A DNA stretch of 7,038 nt from Anaerofilum sp. (GCA_020024115.1 JAHHUF010000091.1:1-7038), one strand, 5' to 3'. Shown: positions 1-6,719, counted from the first letter of the stretch. Program-made: numbers and translations. Notes: a model not told the origin generated them from the letters alone.

Positions 1-18
1 ATGATAAAACAGCTATAA

Positions 19-47
19 TTCATATAATCACAATCTTCCATTTTCAA
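19..47 (-). promoter_or_regulatory. possible promoter for a gene beyond the left edge
   Basis: Read on the minus strand, TTGAAA (47-42) is followed after 17 bases by TATGAA (24-19). It lies directly after the mreB-operon terminator, where the promoter of the next gene would be expected. Both boxes are imperfect and the gene it would serve is outside the window, so this is only a candidate. The same AT-rich stretch also contains TATAAT twice on the plus strand, but no plus-strand gene follows. Confidence 0.25.
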
Positions 48-50
48 AAT

Positions 51-86
51 AAAAGCGGTGCAACTAATGAAAGTTACACCGCTTTT
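51..86 (-). terminator. Rho-independent terminator of the recD2-comF-mreB operon
   Basis: Bases 51-65 pair with 72-86, giving a 15-bp stem with a core GCGGTG/CACCGC and a six-base loop (66-71). On the minus strand the stem begins about 50 bases after the mreB stop codon. Its 3' arm ends in TTTT and runs into a T-rich tail (TTTTATTTTG). Flanking A and T runs make it symmetrical, so it could also stop transcripts entering from the left on the plus strand. The stem is long and nearly perfect, with only one G-U type pair, so the call is strong. Confidence 0.9.
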
Positions 87-111
87 TAAATTTTCCTGTT
101 TTCTCATGATT

Positions 112-127
112 GCCTTTTGGGAAAGGC
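112..127 (-). other. small hairpin just after the mreB stop codon
   Basis: GCCTTT (112-117) pairs with AAAGGC (122-127) across a four-base loop, 9 bases downstream of the mreB stop on the minus strand. No T-run follows, so it is not a terminator by itself. It may be a minor 3'-end structure ahead of the main terminator, or it may be chance. Confidence 0.3.
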
Positions 128-135
128 TGCAATGG

Positions 136-1161
136 TTATCTTCTTCCTGCACGAGGTGTTGCATCATAAAATCCTGTTTCCAATTGGTCACCCATTGTCA
201 GGCTTTTTGCTGTTCCCATTGCAACACAGTTGATGGGGTCATTGGATACACGGACATGAACTTTTAATTTCTGGCTGAAATATTCAGGCAACCCTTTGAG
301 CAAAGCACAGCCACCTGTCAGCACAATTCCTTCGCTGTAAATATCACCAGAAAGCTCAGGGGGAGTTTTTTCCAATACCTGATGGGCTGCAATCCCTAGT
401 TGCTCGACACATTTCATCACCGGCTCATACAAATCTTCGGTTCTAACCATCTGACGCTGCGGCAGATTGCTTACAAGGCTTCTTCCTTTAATTTCCATTG
501 TTTCGCTGAAATTTAGCTGTGGACAGCAAGCAACGGTTTTTTTGAGTTCTTCTGCGGTTCTCAAACCAACTGCAAGGCTGAAGGTTTGGCGGATATGCTT
601 TACAATTTCTTCATCAAGCATATTTCCTGCCACTGCAATTGAGCTTGCCTGCACCTTACCACCCAAACTGATAATTGCAATATCAGTTGTGCCACCGCCC
701 AAATCAATTACCATGTGACCCATTGGCTGTGTAATATCAATCCCACTGCCCAACGCTGCGGCAATGGGTTCATCAATTAAAAATACTTGTCTTGCACCCG
801 CAGAAACAACCGCTTCCACAACTGCATCGCTTTCAATTCCTGTAATTGCAGCAGGCACACATACCGCTACACGAGGCTTTATCATTCTGGAATCATAGAC
901 ACGGTTCACAAACTTCTGTATCATTTTTTTAGTCAGAATATGGTTGGAGATAACGCCATCTTGCAGAGGTCTTTCTGCCGAAATATAGGAAGGTGTTCTT
1001 CCCACCATTGCAAATGCTTCACTGCCAACTGCCAAAACCTTATCATCATAGCGATGGTCTACTGCAACCACTGATGGTTCGTTTAAAATAACCCCCTTAC
1101 CATCTACTGCAACAATCACTGAAGTGGTTCCCAAATCAATTCCAATATCATTGATTGACAT
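136..1161 (-). CDS. MreB/Mbl-family cell-shape actin homologue, divergent
   Basis: This encodes a 341-residue bacterial actin of the MreB/Mbl family. In this family, ATP-bound filaments on the inner face of the membrane guide lateral cell-wall synthesis. The actin-fold signatures are in order: phosphate-1 loop IGIDLGTT (6-13), NEPSVVAV (27-34), LIDEPIAAALG (128-138), phosphate-2 loop IDLGGGTTD (152-160) and adenosine motif GIVLTGGCALLKGL (278-291). The reading frame stays open 11 codons further upstream, but the start at 1161 is preferred. It has an AAGGGG Shine-Dalgarno 8 bases upstream and gives the usual MreB N-terminus. Differences from typical MreB: the segment after the adenine-contacting TAE..K (202-207), usually IGSA-like, reads VACC (210-213); LIEEP is LIDEP; and there is a basic tail of about 20 residues. 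It is third in an operon after comF (47-bp gap), with no mreC or mreD adjacent. It could be an Mbl or MreBH-type paralogue. The family is certain; the exact paralogue is not. Confidence 0.93.
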   Translation of the reverse strand: MSINDIGIDLGTTSVIVAVDGKGVILNEPSVVAVDHRYDDKVLAVGSEAFAMVGRTPSYISAERPLQDGVISNHILTKKMIQKFVNRVYDSRMIKPRVAVCVPAAITGIESDAVVEAVVSAGARQVFLIDEPIAAALGSGIDITQPMGHMVIDLGGGTTDIAIISLGGKVQASSIAVAGNMLDEEIVKHIRQTFSLAVGLRTAEELKKTVACCPQLNFSETMEIKGRSLVSNLPQRQMVRTEDLYEPVMKCVEQLGIAAHQVLEKTPPELSGDIYSEGIVLTGGCALLKGLPEYFSQKLKVHVRVSNDPINCVAMGTAKSLTMGDQLETGFYDATPRAGRR

Positions 1162-1169
1162 TTTATTTT

Positions 1170-1180
1170 CCCCTTTCCTA
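1170..1180 (-). promoter_or_regulatory. ribosome binding site that sets the mreB-like start
   Basis: On the minus strand TAGGAAAGGGG (1180-1170) stands 8 bases before the ATG at 1161. The upstream in-frame ATG at 1194 would place this sequence inside the coding region, and that ATG lacks a comparable site. The start at 1161 is therefore chosen. Confidence 0.8.
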
Positions 1181-1208
1181 ACCTGTTTATCCAATTAAAC
1201 TCTATTTA

Positions 1209-1883
1209 TCATGTCTGTGCAAGCACCAAAGCCCCCACAAAAATTGCCCCTGACTTTTTCAGTTCCTTTGCTGCTTCTTTTAAGGTTGTTCCTGTTGTAG
1301 TAACATCATCAACCAAAAGCACTTTTTTATTTTGCAATTCTGTGGAATTTTGCACACGAAAGGCATTTTTCAAATTATTTTGTCTCTGTTGACCACTCAA
1401 TCCCACTTGGTCTGGAGTTTCTTTGACTTTTAACAGTGTTCCCTGTGCTGCCAGCGGAACTCGTGCTGCCCTACACAAAGATTTTGCCAACAAAAAAGGT
1501 ACATCATATCCTCTGCTTTTTTGTTTCTTTGGAGTAGACGGGATTGGTACTATTATATCAAATTGCTTGATAAATGTATACGCACTCTCATCACAACAAA
1601 GCAAAAGAATGAAATTTTCCGCTTGATATGGCATTGCAAAAAATTTCATTTGTACAATGGCATGACGAATTTCATCTTTATAGTTCCATCTGCAAAAGCC
1701 GGCATCAATCTGATTGGGCAAACCACTAAGGACTGAATCTCTTTTTCGCAATCGCTTTTCCACCGTTTGACAATCTTGGCAAATGGTAAACGGCAACACA
1801 ACATTTTGACAAATGGGACATCTTGGCGGTGCAAACCACCAGCCTATTTTCCAAAACCATTGTTCCCATTGTTCACGATTCAC
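1209..1883 (-). CDS. comF: ComF-family protein (phosphoribosyltransferase-like, competence)
   Basis: This encodes a 224-residue ComF homologue. In naturally competent bacteria ComFC/ComF proteins act with the ComFA helicase in moving single-stranded DNA into the cell. Non-competent species keep them too, with an unclear role. Visible features are an N-terminal zinc-ribbon-like pair CPIC (22-25) and CQDC (35-38), the family segment VPIPSTPKKQKSRGYD (112-127), and the PRPP-binding loop VLLVDDVTTTGTT (188-200) of type I phosphoribosyltransferases. Length matches the family. The start codon is GTG, with GGGGGAG four bases upstream on the minus strand; the spacing is slightly short but no better start is present. 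The start overlaps the end of recD2 by 11 bases, which suggests translational coupling. The family's usual RGFNQ reads RGYDV, so one commonly conserved Gln is missing. No comFA is in the window, so a competence role is inferred from family only. Confidence 0.92.
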   Translation of the reverse strand: MNREQWEQWFWKIGWWFAPPRCPICQNVVLPFTICQDCQTVEKRLRKRDSVLSGLPNQIDAGFCRWNYKDEIRHAIVQMKFFAMPYQAENFILLLCCDESAYTFIKQFDIIVPIPSTPKKQKSRGYDVPFLLAKSLCRAARVPLAAQGTLLKVKETPDQVGLSGQQRQNNLKNAFRVQNSTELQNKKVLLVDDVTTTGTTLKEAAKELKKSGAIFVGALVLAQT

Positions 1884-4077
1884 AAAGCTCCCCCAACATT
1901 TTTCCCAAGCAGGAATATCGTAGCTGATGGCGGCTGTTATGCACCATTGCTGCTATGGTTGACCGTCTGCCCGGCAGCACACACAACTGTCTTGCACGGG
2001 TGACACCTGTATAAAGCAAATTGCGGTATTGCAGTTTTTGTGGTGTTTCTGCAACAGGAATTACAACTGCCGGAAATTCACATCCCTGACTTTTGTGAAT
2101 TGTGATTGCATAGGCAGGCTCCAGTTCTTCCATTTGTTCTGCACAATACAGCACCTTTCGGTCATCAAAGCGCACCAAAATGGCTGGCTCACTGGGGTCT
2201 ACCTTTTCAATATAGCCAATATCCCCGTTGTACGCACCTGCGCCATTTTCTCCATCATCTTTTTCATATAAAATATCATAGTCATTGCAAATCTGCATCA
2301 CTTTATCTCCCTGGCGCCAGATTCTTTTTCCACGCTTGAGTTCTTTTTTGTGGATAGCAGGAGGATTTAACAGTTCTTGCAGCAATTCGTTCATTGCTTC
2401 TGTTCCCAAAAGTCCTTTTCTGCTTGGACAAAGCACCTGTATATCCCGCATTGGGTCAAAATGATAACTGTGTGGCAATCGGGTTGACACAACATCACAA
2501 ACCAACTGCTGGCAGGCACTTCCTGACGACTCCATCATAAAGAAATCATCTGTTTTTCCGCCTTGTTTTGGCAGTTCTCCCTCCACAATACGGTGCGCAT
2601 TGGAAACAATCATACTTTCCGCTGCCTGACGGAAAATTTCTGTCAGCCGCACAGACGGAATCTGCTCACATTGCAGTAATTCTCCCAAAACATTGCCTGC
2701 TCCTACACTGGGAAGCTGGTCAGCATCTCCCACCAAAACAAGCCTTGCACTGGGTCGGAGGGCAGCCAGCAAACTTTCAAACAATTTCACATCAACCATA
2801 CTCATCTCGTCGATAATCACTACATCTGCTCTCAGTGGATTGCTTTCGTTGTGAATAAACTGTACTACATCGCCGCCTTTGGAAAAATCCACCTCCAAAA
2901 GCCGATGCAATGTTTTTGCTTCTTTGCCTGTCAGTTCGCTCAACCGTTTTGCGGCTCGTCCTGTGGGGGCTGCCAGTGCCACCCTGTCCATCTGCTGTTC
3001 ATACAGTGCAAGAATCGCATTGACAATGGTTGTTTTTCCTGTTCCCGGCCCACCTGTCAGCACCATAACCCGATTTTTCAAAGCTGTTTCAATGGCTTTC
3101 CGCTGCAAATTTGCATACTGAATCCCACTTGCTTTTCCTAAAATCTCAATACTACGGTGAACTGAATTTGTTTGTTTGACCGGTCGTTCCAACATTTGTG
3201 CAAGTGACTGTGCAATGTTATATTCTGCCCGATATAAATCTTCCAAAAAGATATAGTGTTTTCCCTTATATTCTTTTTCAAACAGATATTTTTCTTCCAA
3301 AGCCGTTTCCAATTGCTGCTCCATCTGTTCTTCGGATTCCTGTACCAAGCCTGCCGCTTTGCTGCAAAGTTGATGGGCTGGCAAACAGGTATGTCCATTT
3401 TGCAGATTATACCGCAATACATACTCAAAGGCTGCCCACATCCGCAAATGTCCTGCTGGTGCAAGCCCTTGCTGTGCTGCCATTGCATCTACTTCTGAAA
3501 ATTTGAGGTAGGCAGGAGCACCACACAGCAAATAGGGATTTTGGGTGATAGCATCCACTGTTGCAGAACCAAAATGCCGATAAATGGTCATCGCCCTTGC
3601 TGGCGAAATTCCCATTTGCCCCAAAAACAAAATGCTTTCACGCAAGCCCTGTCTGCGGTGAAATTCATCCGAGATTTCTTTTGCTTTTTGCCCACTGATT
3701 CCCTTAATATCGGTCAGCTTTTCGGGGTGATTGGCAATCACAGCAAAGGTTTCTTCCCCATACCGTGCCACAATTTTCTTTGCGGTAGCTGGGCCTATGT
3801 GGGGCAGCACTCCACAAGAAAGATAGCGCAAAATTCCGCGTGCTGTTTCTGGCATTTGCACAATGCAGCTTTCTGCCTGAAATTGAAACCCAAAGGTTGG
3901 GTGAGTTACAAATCTGCCTGTAACAATTACTTCTTCGCCTTCATTCACTTCACCCAAATCGCCCACAACTGTAACCAAATCTTGTTCTGCCTGCAATTCA
4001 ATCACATGGTATCCGTTTTCCTGATTGCAGTATACAATGTGTTCAACGGTTCCTTTCATGCGCAGAATTTCTGCCAT
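1873..4077 (-). CDS. recD2: RecD2-type ATP-dependent DNA helicase (SF1B)
   Basis: This encodes a 734-residue helicase of the RecD2 class, the RecD-like 5'-to-3' helicase found in bacteria independently of RecBC and linked to replication-fork and repair functions (YrrC in Bacillus subtilis). Domains in order: an N-terminal OB-like segment (about 5-75, GTVEHIVYCNQENGYHVIEL), helix-hairpin-helix-like repeats (about 85-185) and the SF1 motor. Motor motifs are Walker A GGPGTGKTT (342-350), PTGRAAKRL (371-379), Walker B VVIIDEMSMVD (419-429), motif III LVGDADQLPSVGAGNVL (448-464), FRQ (482-484), AYAITIHKSQGCEFPAVVIP (655-674) and LLYTGVTRAR (687-696). All catalytic motifs are intact and length fits the family. 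ATG at 4077 is chosen because AAGGGGG lies seven bases upstream. It is the first gene of a recD2-comF-mreB operon, with its own promoter at 4327-4355 and a leader carrying an inverted-repeat element. No recB or recC is seen, consistent with RecD2. Confidence 0.95.
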   Translation of the reverse strand: MAEILRMKGTVEHIVYCNQENGYHVIELQAEQDLVTVVGDLGEVNEGEEVIVTGRFVTHPTFGFQFQAESCIVQMPETARGILRYLSCGVLPHIGPATAKKIVARYGEETFAVIANHPEKLTDIKGISGQKAKEISDEFHRRQGLRESILFLGQMGISPARAMTIYRHFGSATVDAITQNPYLLCGAPAYLKFSEVDAMAAQQGLAPAGHLRMWAAFEYVLRYNLQNGHTCLPAHQLCSKAAGLVQESEEQMEQQLETALEEKYLFEKEYKGKHYIFLEDLYRAEYNIAQSLAQMLERPVKQTNSVHRSIEILGKASGIQYANLQRKAIETALKNRVMVLTGGPGTGKTTIVNAILALYEQQMDRVALAAPTGRAAKRLSELTGKEAKTLHRLLEVDFSKGGDVVQFIHNESNPLRADVVIIDEMSMVDVKLFESLLAALRPSARLVLVGDADQLPSVGAGNVLGELLQCEQIPSVRLTEIFRQAAESMIVSNAHRIVEGELPKQGGKTDDFFMMESSGSACQQLVCDVVSTRLPHSYHFDPMRDIQVLCPSRKGLLGTEAMNELLQELLNPPAIHKKELKRGKRIWRQGDKVMQICNDYDILYEKDDGENGAGAYNGDIGYIEKVDPSEPAILVRFDDRKVLYCAEQMEELEPAYAITIHKSQGCEFPAVVIPVAETPQKLQYRNLLYTGVTRARQLCVLPGRRSTIAAMVHNSRHQLRYSCLGKMLGELCES
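1884..1894 (-). promoter_or_regulatory. ribosome binding site for the comF GTG start, inside recD2
   Basis: On the minus strand GGGGGAG (1894-1888) followed by CTTT precedes the GTG at 1883. It lies within the last codons of recD2, whose stop is TGA at 1875-1873. Ribosomes finishing recD2 therefore pass through the comF initiation site, the usual arrangement for coupled translation. Confidence 0.65.
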
Positions 4078-4084
4078 CTTTTTG

Positions 4085-4091
4085 CCCCCTT
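4085..4091 (-). promoter_or_regulatory. ribosome binding site of recD2
   Basis: AAGGGGG on the minus strand (4091-4085) is seven bases before the ATG at 4077. This is strong and well placed. It favours that ATG over the internal Met at residue 7. Confidence 0.75.
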
Positions 4092-4107
4092 GTGGATTTT
4101 ATCAATG

Positions 4108-4129
4108 AAAATATTTAAGGCAATACCGC
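4108..4129. repeat. terminal inverted repeat, left copy
   Basis: It pairs with 4242-4263. Mismatches between the copies are C/A at 4121 and T/C at 4124. Its AAATATTT portion (4109-4116) is self-complementary. Confidence 0.8.
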
Positions 4130-4241
4130 GTGGATTGCACCAAAAAATTCTTTGTCAAATGAACCAAAACGCCGAAAATCCTTTATGGCTTGGCAAGCAT
4201 TTTGAGGAAATACACTCTCTGAATATTTTTGTATAAATTGT

Positions 4242-4263
4242 GCGGTGTTTCCTTAAATATTTT
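4242..4263. repeat. terminal inverted repeat, right copy
   Basis: It begins GCGGTGTTTCCTT and ends in AAATATTTT, the reverse complement of 4108-4129 apart from two positions. On the minus-strand transcript this copy comes first, about 57 bases after the predicted start site. Confidence 0.8.
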
Positions 4264-4287
4264 GCACAGCAAATCGCTTTGTATTTT

Positions 4288-4303
4288 GTTTCAATATCGA
4301 AAC
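4288..4303. promoter_or_regulatory. short inverted repeat near the recD2 transcription start
   Basis: GTTTC (4288-4292) and GAAAC (4299-4303) flank a six-base loop. The central 14 bases are close to a perfect palindrome. It starts about 17 bases downstream of the predicted start site, so it could be an operator or a small RNA hairpin. No known regulator motif is recognised. Confidence 0.3.
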
Positions 4304-4326
4304 TATTTTCTATTACAACTATTTTT

Positions 4327-4355
4327 ATTATAGTGCTTTTTGTACTATTTGTAAA
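4327..4355 (-). promoter_or_regulatory. sigma-A type promoter of the recD2-comF-mreB operon
   Basis: On the minus strand TTTACA (4355-4350) is followed after exactly 17 bases by a perfect TATAAT (4332-4327). This is five of six and six of six matches to the consensus. It lies just downstream of the GH2 terminator and upstream of recD2. Transcription should start near 4320, giving a leader of about 240 nt that includes the inverted-repeat element. Confidence 0.75.
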
Positions 4356-4377
4356 TGCAAATCAATTATTTTATTGG

Positions 4378-4416
4378 ACAAAACAAATCCCCCAAACACT
4401 TTGGATGCTTGGAGGA
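4378..4416 (-). terminator. Rho-independent terminator of the GH2 gene
   Basis: In minus-strand RNA, bases 4416-4405 pair with 4399-4388 to form a 12-bp stem with a five-base loop, followed by the T-rich tail TTTGTTTTGT (4387-4378). Several pairs are G-U, which form only in the minus-strand RNA; the plus strand would have C-A mismatches there. This makes it specific to the GH2 transcript. The stem starts 12 bases after the stop codon. Confidence 0.85.
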
Positions 4417-4428
4417 AAGCAAAAACTT

Positions 4429-6693
4429 TTATTCCGGTTTTTTTACCTTTTGCAGAGAAGCATTGATAATCTGCATTGCATTTGCTGGCAGTTTGTCGTT
4501 TTTAATCATAGCAGACATACCTTCCAAAGTCATGTCGCCAACCATTTTCAACATACCAGGATTCAGTTTCATGTTCAATGCACTATTCATAATCTGAAGC
4601 AGCATATCCATTGCTTCTTGGGACTTGCCAATCTCTTTGATGCTATCCTTAATGGAATAGTATGCAGGGTCAAAGGTCATCTCATCAGGAACTTCGCTTG
4701 CATCTGTGGTATCAAACCAGTTTGCAACACCTTCGCTGTTGTCTTCTTCACGAGGCAGAGTGTAAATCTCAGGCATAGCCTCCACTTTTTCCAAAGTGAT
4801 GGAATCCATACACTCCCCTGCTTTTGCAACAACAGTAGTGAAACCATCTTTCAAAGGTACATTTTTAAACTCAAATACCTTTGAGCCATTTTGAACTGCA
4901 AAACGCTGACCATCCAAATACAAAGCAACGCTGTCTTGATTGGTGTATACCTTAATTGTGGTGGTATCACCTGCACGCTGTGCATATCTGCGTCCGCAAA
5001 CATAAACAAAAGGATTCTCACTCCAGTATGCCTTATACAGATAGAAAGACTCTTTGCGGATTTTGCGGTCAAAGGTCATCAAACCCTTGTTGTTTCTTCC
5101 GGCAACACCGCCTTCATCACGACCATCGCAGCCAAAATCAAACATATTCCAAACATGAGTTGCCCACAGCCATGGACGCTCATCAATAATTTTTGCCATG
5201 TGCTCATGGTACAAAGCCTGATAAGCCTCGGAATAATCCTTAATAACAGGTGCATCACCATGATAAGTGATGATGCCTTCCGCACCATACTCAGACAGAC
5301 CCAAAGGAATGTTTGGATGCATCTCGTGGAATTTATCCAGCCATTCTTCGTTTCCGCTCAATTGTCCGACATACCAACCAAAATAGTGGTTGTAGCTTAC
5401 CACATCGGTGATTTCGTTCATGGGGCTGTCCATTGGAACCATAGAAACTTGTGCAATAGTAGACTGACGGGTTGGGTCAAGCTGATGCACCAGATTGTTC
5501 AAATCACGCAGGTTGTCCAGCAAGCCCTCACGCATGCCGCCGATGGTGATTTCGTTTGCAATGCCCCAGAAGCAGATAGAGGCATGGTTGTAGTTTTGAT
5601 AAATCAGTTCTTTCATTTGAGAACGGCAGTTCTCATGGGCAGCAGGGTCTTTGCTCATAACGCTGATAAAGGGAATCTCTGCCCAAACAATCAAACCAGC
5701 CTCATCACAAGCATCGTAAAACTCCTGATTATGCTGATAGTGTGCCAAACGAACTGTATTTGCACCAACTTCAAGAATGTAATCGACATCTTCCCAATGG
5801 TCCCAGGCCTCCAAAGCATTGCCCATGTTCATCTTATCCTGATGACGGGATACACCGCGCAGAGGAGTCAGAACGCCATTTAGATAGAAACCTTTTTGTG
5901 GGTCAACATGGAAGCTGCGCACACCAAAGCGGGTGGAAACTTCATCCACAATCTCATTGCGGCGTACCAGCTTTGCAGTACAGGTATACAGATATGGGTC
6001 TTTCACACCATTCCACAAATGTGCACCGGGCAATGCCAGCTTAACCGCTGCTTTGTCGCAAGGACGAACAGCTTCGGCAACAATTTCATTTTCCATATCT
6101 TGAATGGTATAAAGAATGGTATAGTTTTCATCGCCATTTTTTACCCATGCATCCAAATCCAGCATTGCGCCGCCCTCAATGACACGAGGGGTGACAGTTA
6201 AACCGGGAGCACCAAAAAACTCCAAATCGAAGTGTGCTTCAGGAACAACAATCAGGTTTACATCACGATACAAACCACCATAGAAAGTGAAGTCAGCCAT
6301 TTGAGGGTATACATTGCTGCGGTCACTGTTGTCCACACAAATAGCCAACAGATTTTCTTCTTTTGTTAGCTGGTTGGTGATGTCCACACGGAATGTAGAA
6401 TAGCCACCCTCATGATAAGCAACCTGTTCACCATTTACATAAACAGTTGCCACACTGGACGCGCCATTGATTTCCAAAAACACTCTATCATTTGCTGCTT
6501 TTTCTGGCATAGGCAATTCTTTTGCATACCAGCAAGCACCTTTAAAATAATCAGCACCGCCATCTTGTCCATCAAGATTATTCCATGTGTGGGGCAGATT
6601 GATTGGTTTCCACTCTAATGGCAGTTGTGCGGGAACACCTGCATTTTCTTTTGTAAACATCCATTCAGAATTGATATTCATTACTGTTCGCAT
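4429..6693 (-). CDS. glycoside hydrolase family 2 enzyme, probably beta-galactosidase-like
   Basis: This encodes a 754-residue GH2 retaining glycosidase with no signal peptide, so it should act in the cytoplasm on imported beta-glycosides. Domains in order: jelly-roll sugar-binding domain (about 5-150, with LPHTWNNLDGQDGG and GASSVATVYVNG), immunoglobulin-like domain (about 155-260) and TIM barrel (about 265-560). The barrel carries NTVRLAHYQHNQEFYDACDE (312-331), the acid/base Glu381 in WGIANE and the nucleophile Glu468 in GLSEYGAEG. A second beta-sandwich follows (about 570-635, VYTNQDSVALYLDGQ). Last is a Met-rich helical module (about 675-754) not found in Escherichia coli LacZ or GusA. 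HYQH in the barrel favours beta-galactosidase-like relatives, but NNK (534-536) matches the N-x-K motif of beta-glucuronidases, so the substrate is unsettled. ATG at 6693 follows AAGGAAGG by 11 bases; ATG at 6681 is a less likely alternative. It is a single-gene unit with its own terminator. No transporter or regulator gene is in view. Confidence 0.93.
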   Translation of the reverse strand: MRTVMNINSEWMFTKENAGVPAQLPLEWKPINLPHTWNNLDGQDGGADYFKGACWYAKELPMPEKAANDRVFLEINGASSVATVYVNGEQVAYHEGGYSTFRVDITNQLTKEENLLAICVDNSDRSNVYPQMADFTFYGGLYRDVNLIVVPEAHFDLEFFGAPGLTVTPRVIEGGAMLDLDAWVKNGDENYTILYTIQDMENEIVAEAVRPCDKAAVKLALPGAHLWNGVKDPYLYTCTAKLVRRNEIVDEVSTRFGVRSFHVDPQKGFYLNGVLTPLRGVSRHQDKMNMGNALEAWDHWEDVDYILEVGANTVRLAHYQHNQEFYDACDEAGLIVWAEIPFISVMSKDPAAHENCRSQMKELIYQNYNHASICFWGIANEITIGGMREGLLDNLRDLNNLVHQLDPTRQSTIAQVSMVPMDSPMNEITDVVSYNHYFGWYVGQLSGNEEWLDKFHEMHPNIPLGLSEYGAEGIITYHGDAPVIKDYSEAYQALYHEHMAKIIDERPWLWATHVWNMFDFGCDGRDEGGVAGRNNKGLMTFDRKIRKESFYLYKAYWSENPFVYVCGRRYAQRAGDTTTIKVYTNQDSVALYLDGQRFAVQNGSKVFEFKNVPLKDGFTTVVAKAGECMDSITLEKVEAMPEIYTLPREEDNSEGVANWFDTTDASEVPDEMTFDPAYYSIKDSIKEIGKSQEAMDMLLQIMNSALNMKLNPGMLKMVGDMTLEGMSAMIKNDKLPANAMQIINASLQKVKKPE

Positions 6694-6719
6694 TTTGTTT
6701 CATTCCTTCCTTTTCGCTT

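Larger units (their letters stand above)
4108..4263 (-). mobile_element. MITE-like inverted-repeat element in the recD2 leader
   Basis: The 22 bases at 4108-4129 and the reverse complement of 4242-4263 match at 20 of 22 positions; the shared inner core is AAGG-AA-ACCGC. The pair bounds a 156-bp segment with no plausible open reading frame. This is the layout of a miniature inverted-repeat transposable element, which is moved by the transposase of a related full-length element. The outer part AAATATTT is itself a palindrome. It occurs in the same orientation at 4109-4116 and 4255-4262, so it could be a target-site duplication rather than part of the repeat, and the exact ends are therefore uncertain. 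Near the middle is the odd palindrome GCTTGGCAAGC (4188-4198). The element lies between the recD2 promoter and its ribosome binding site, so it is transcribed as leader RNA. Strand is given as that of the operon. I cannot assign an insertion-sequence family. Confidence 0.7.

Noticed and set aside
1..135. Plus-strand frame 58-267 as a small gene
   Set aside because: It starts within the terminator hairpin and runs antisense into mreB, with no ribosome binding site and no family resemblance.
4096..4123. TTGCCT-16-TAAAAT at the recD2-proximal end of the element, as a hybrid promoter
   Set aside because: Transcription would begin inside the recD2 ribosome binding site, leaving no usable leader. 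The upstream TTTACA-17-TATAAT is far better.
4130..4158. Perfect TTGACA on the minus strand inside the inverted-repeat element, as an outward promoter
   Set aside because: At 16-18 bases downstream there is only GC-containing sequence with no TATAAT-like box. It belongs to the odd palindrome TTTGTCAAA.
3541..4884. Long open frames on the plus strand (3541-4236 and 4240-4884), opposite recD2, the leader and the GH2 gene
   Set aside because: They are antisense to well-supported genes. Their protein sequences are rich in Cys, His, Phe and Asn, as expected of reverse-frame translations, and show no family motifs or ribosome binding sites.
4891..5883. 330-codon plus-strand open frame opposite the GH2 gene
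   Set aside because: It lies wholly inside a GH2 gene whose catalytic motifs are intact on the other strand, and it shows no recognisable domain or Shine-Dalgarno site. Its length is explained by the composition of the opposite strand.
6666..6703. Twelve-codon upstream frame (ATGAAACAAAAT...) overlapping the GH2 start
   Set aside because: Its ATG at 6703 is only about one base from the AAGGAAGG site, too close for efficient initiation. The GH2 ATG ten bases later fits better.
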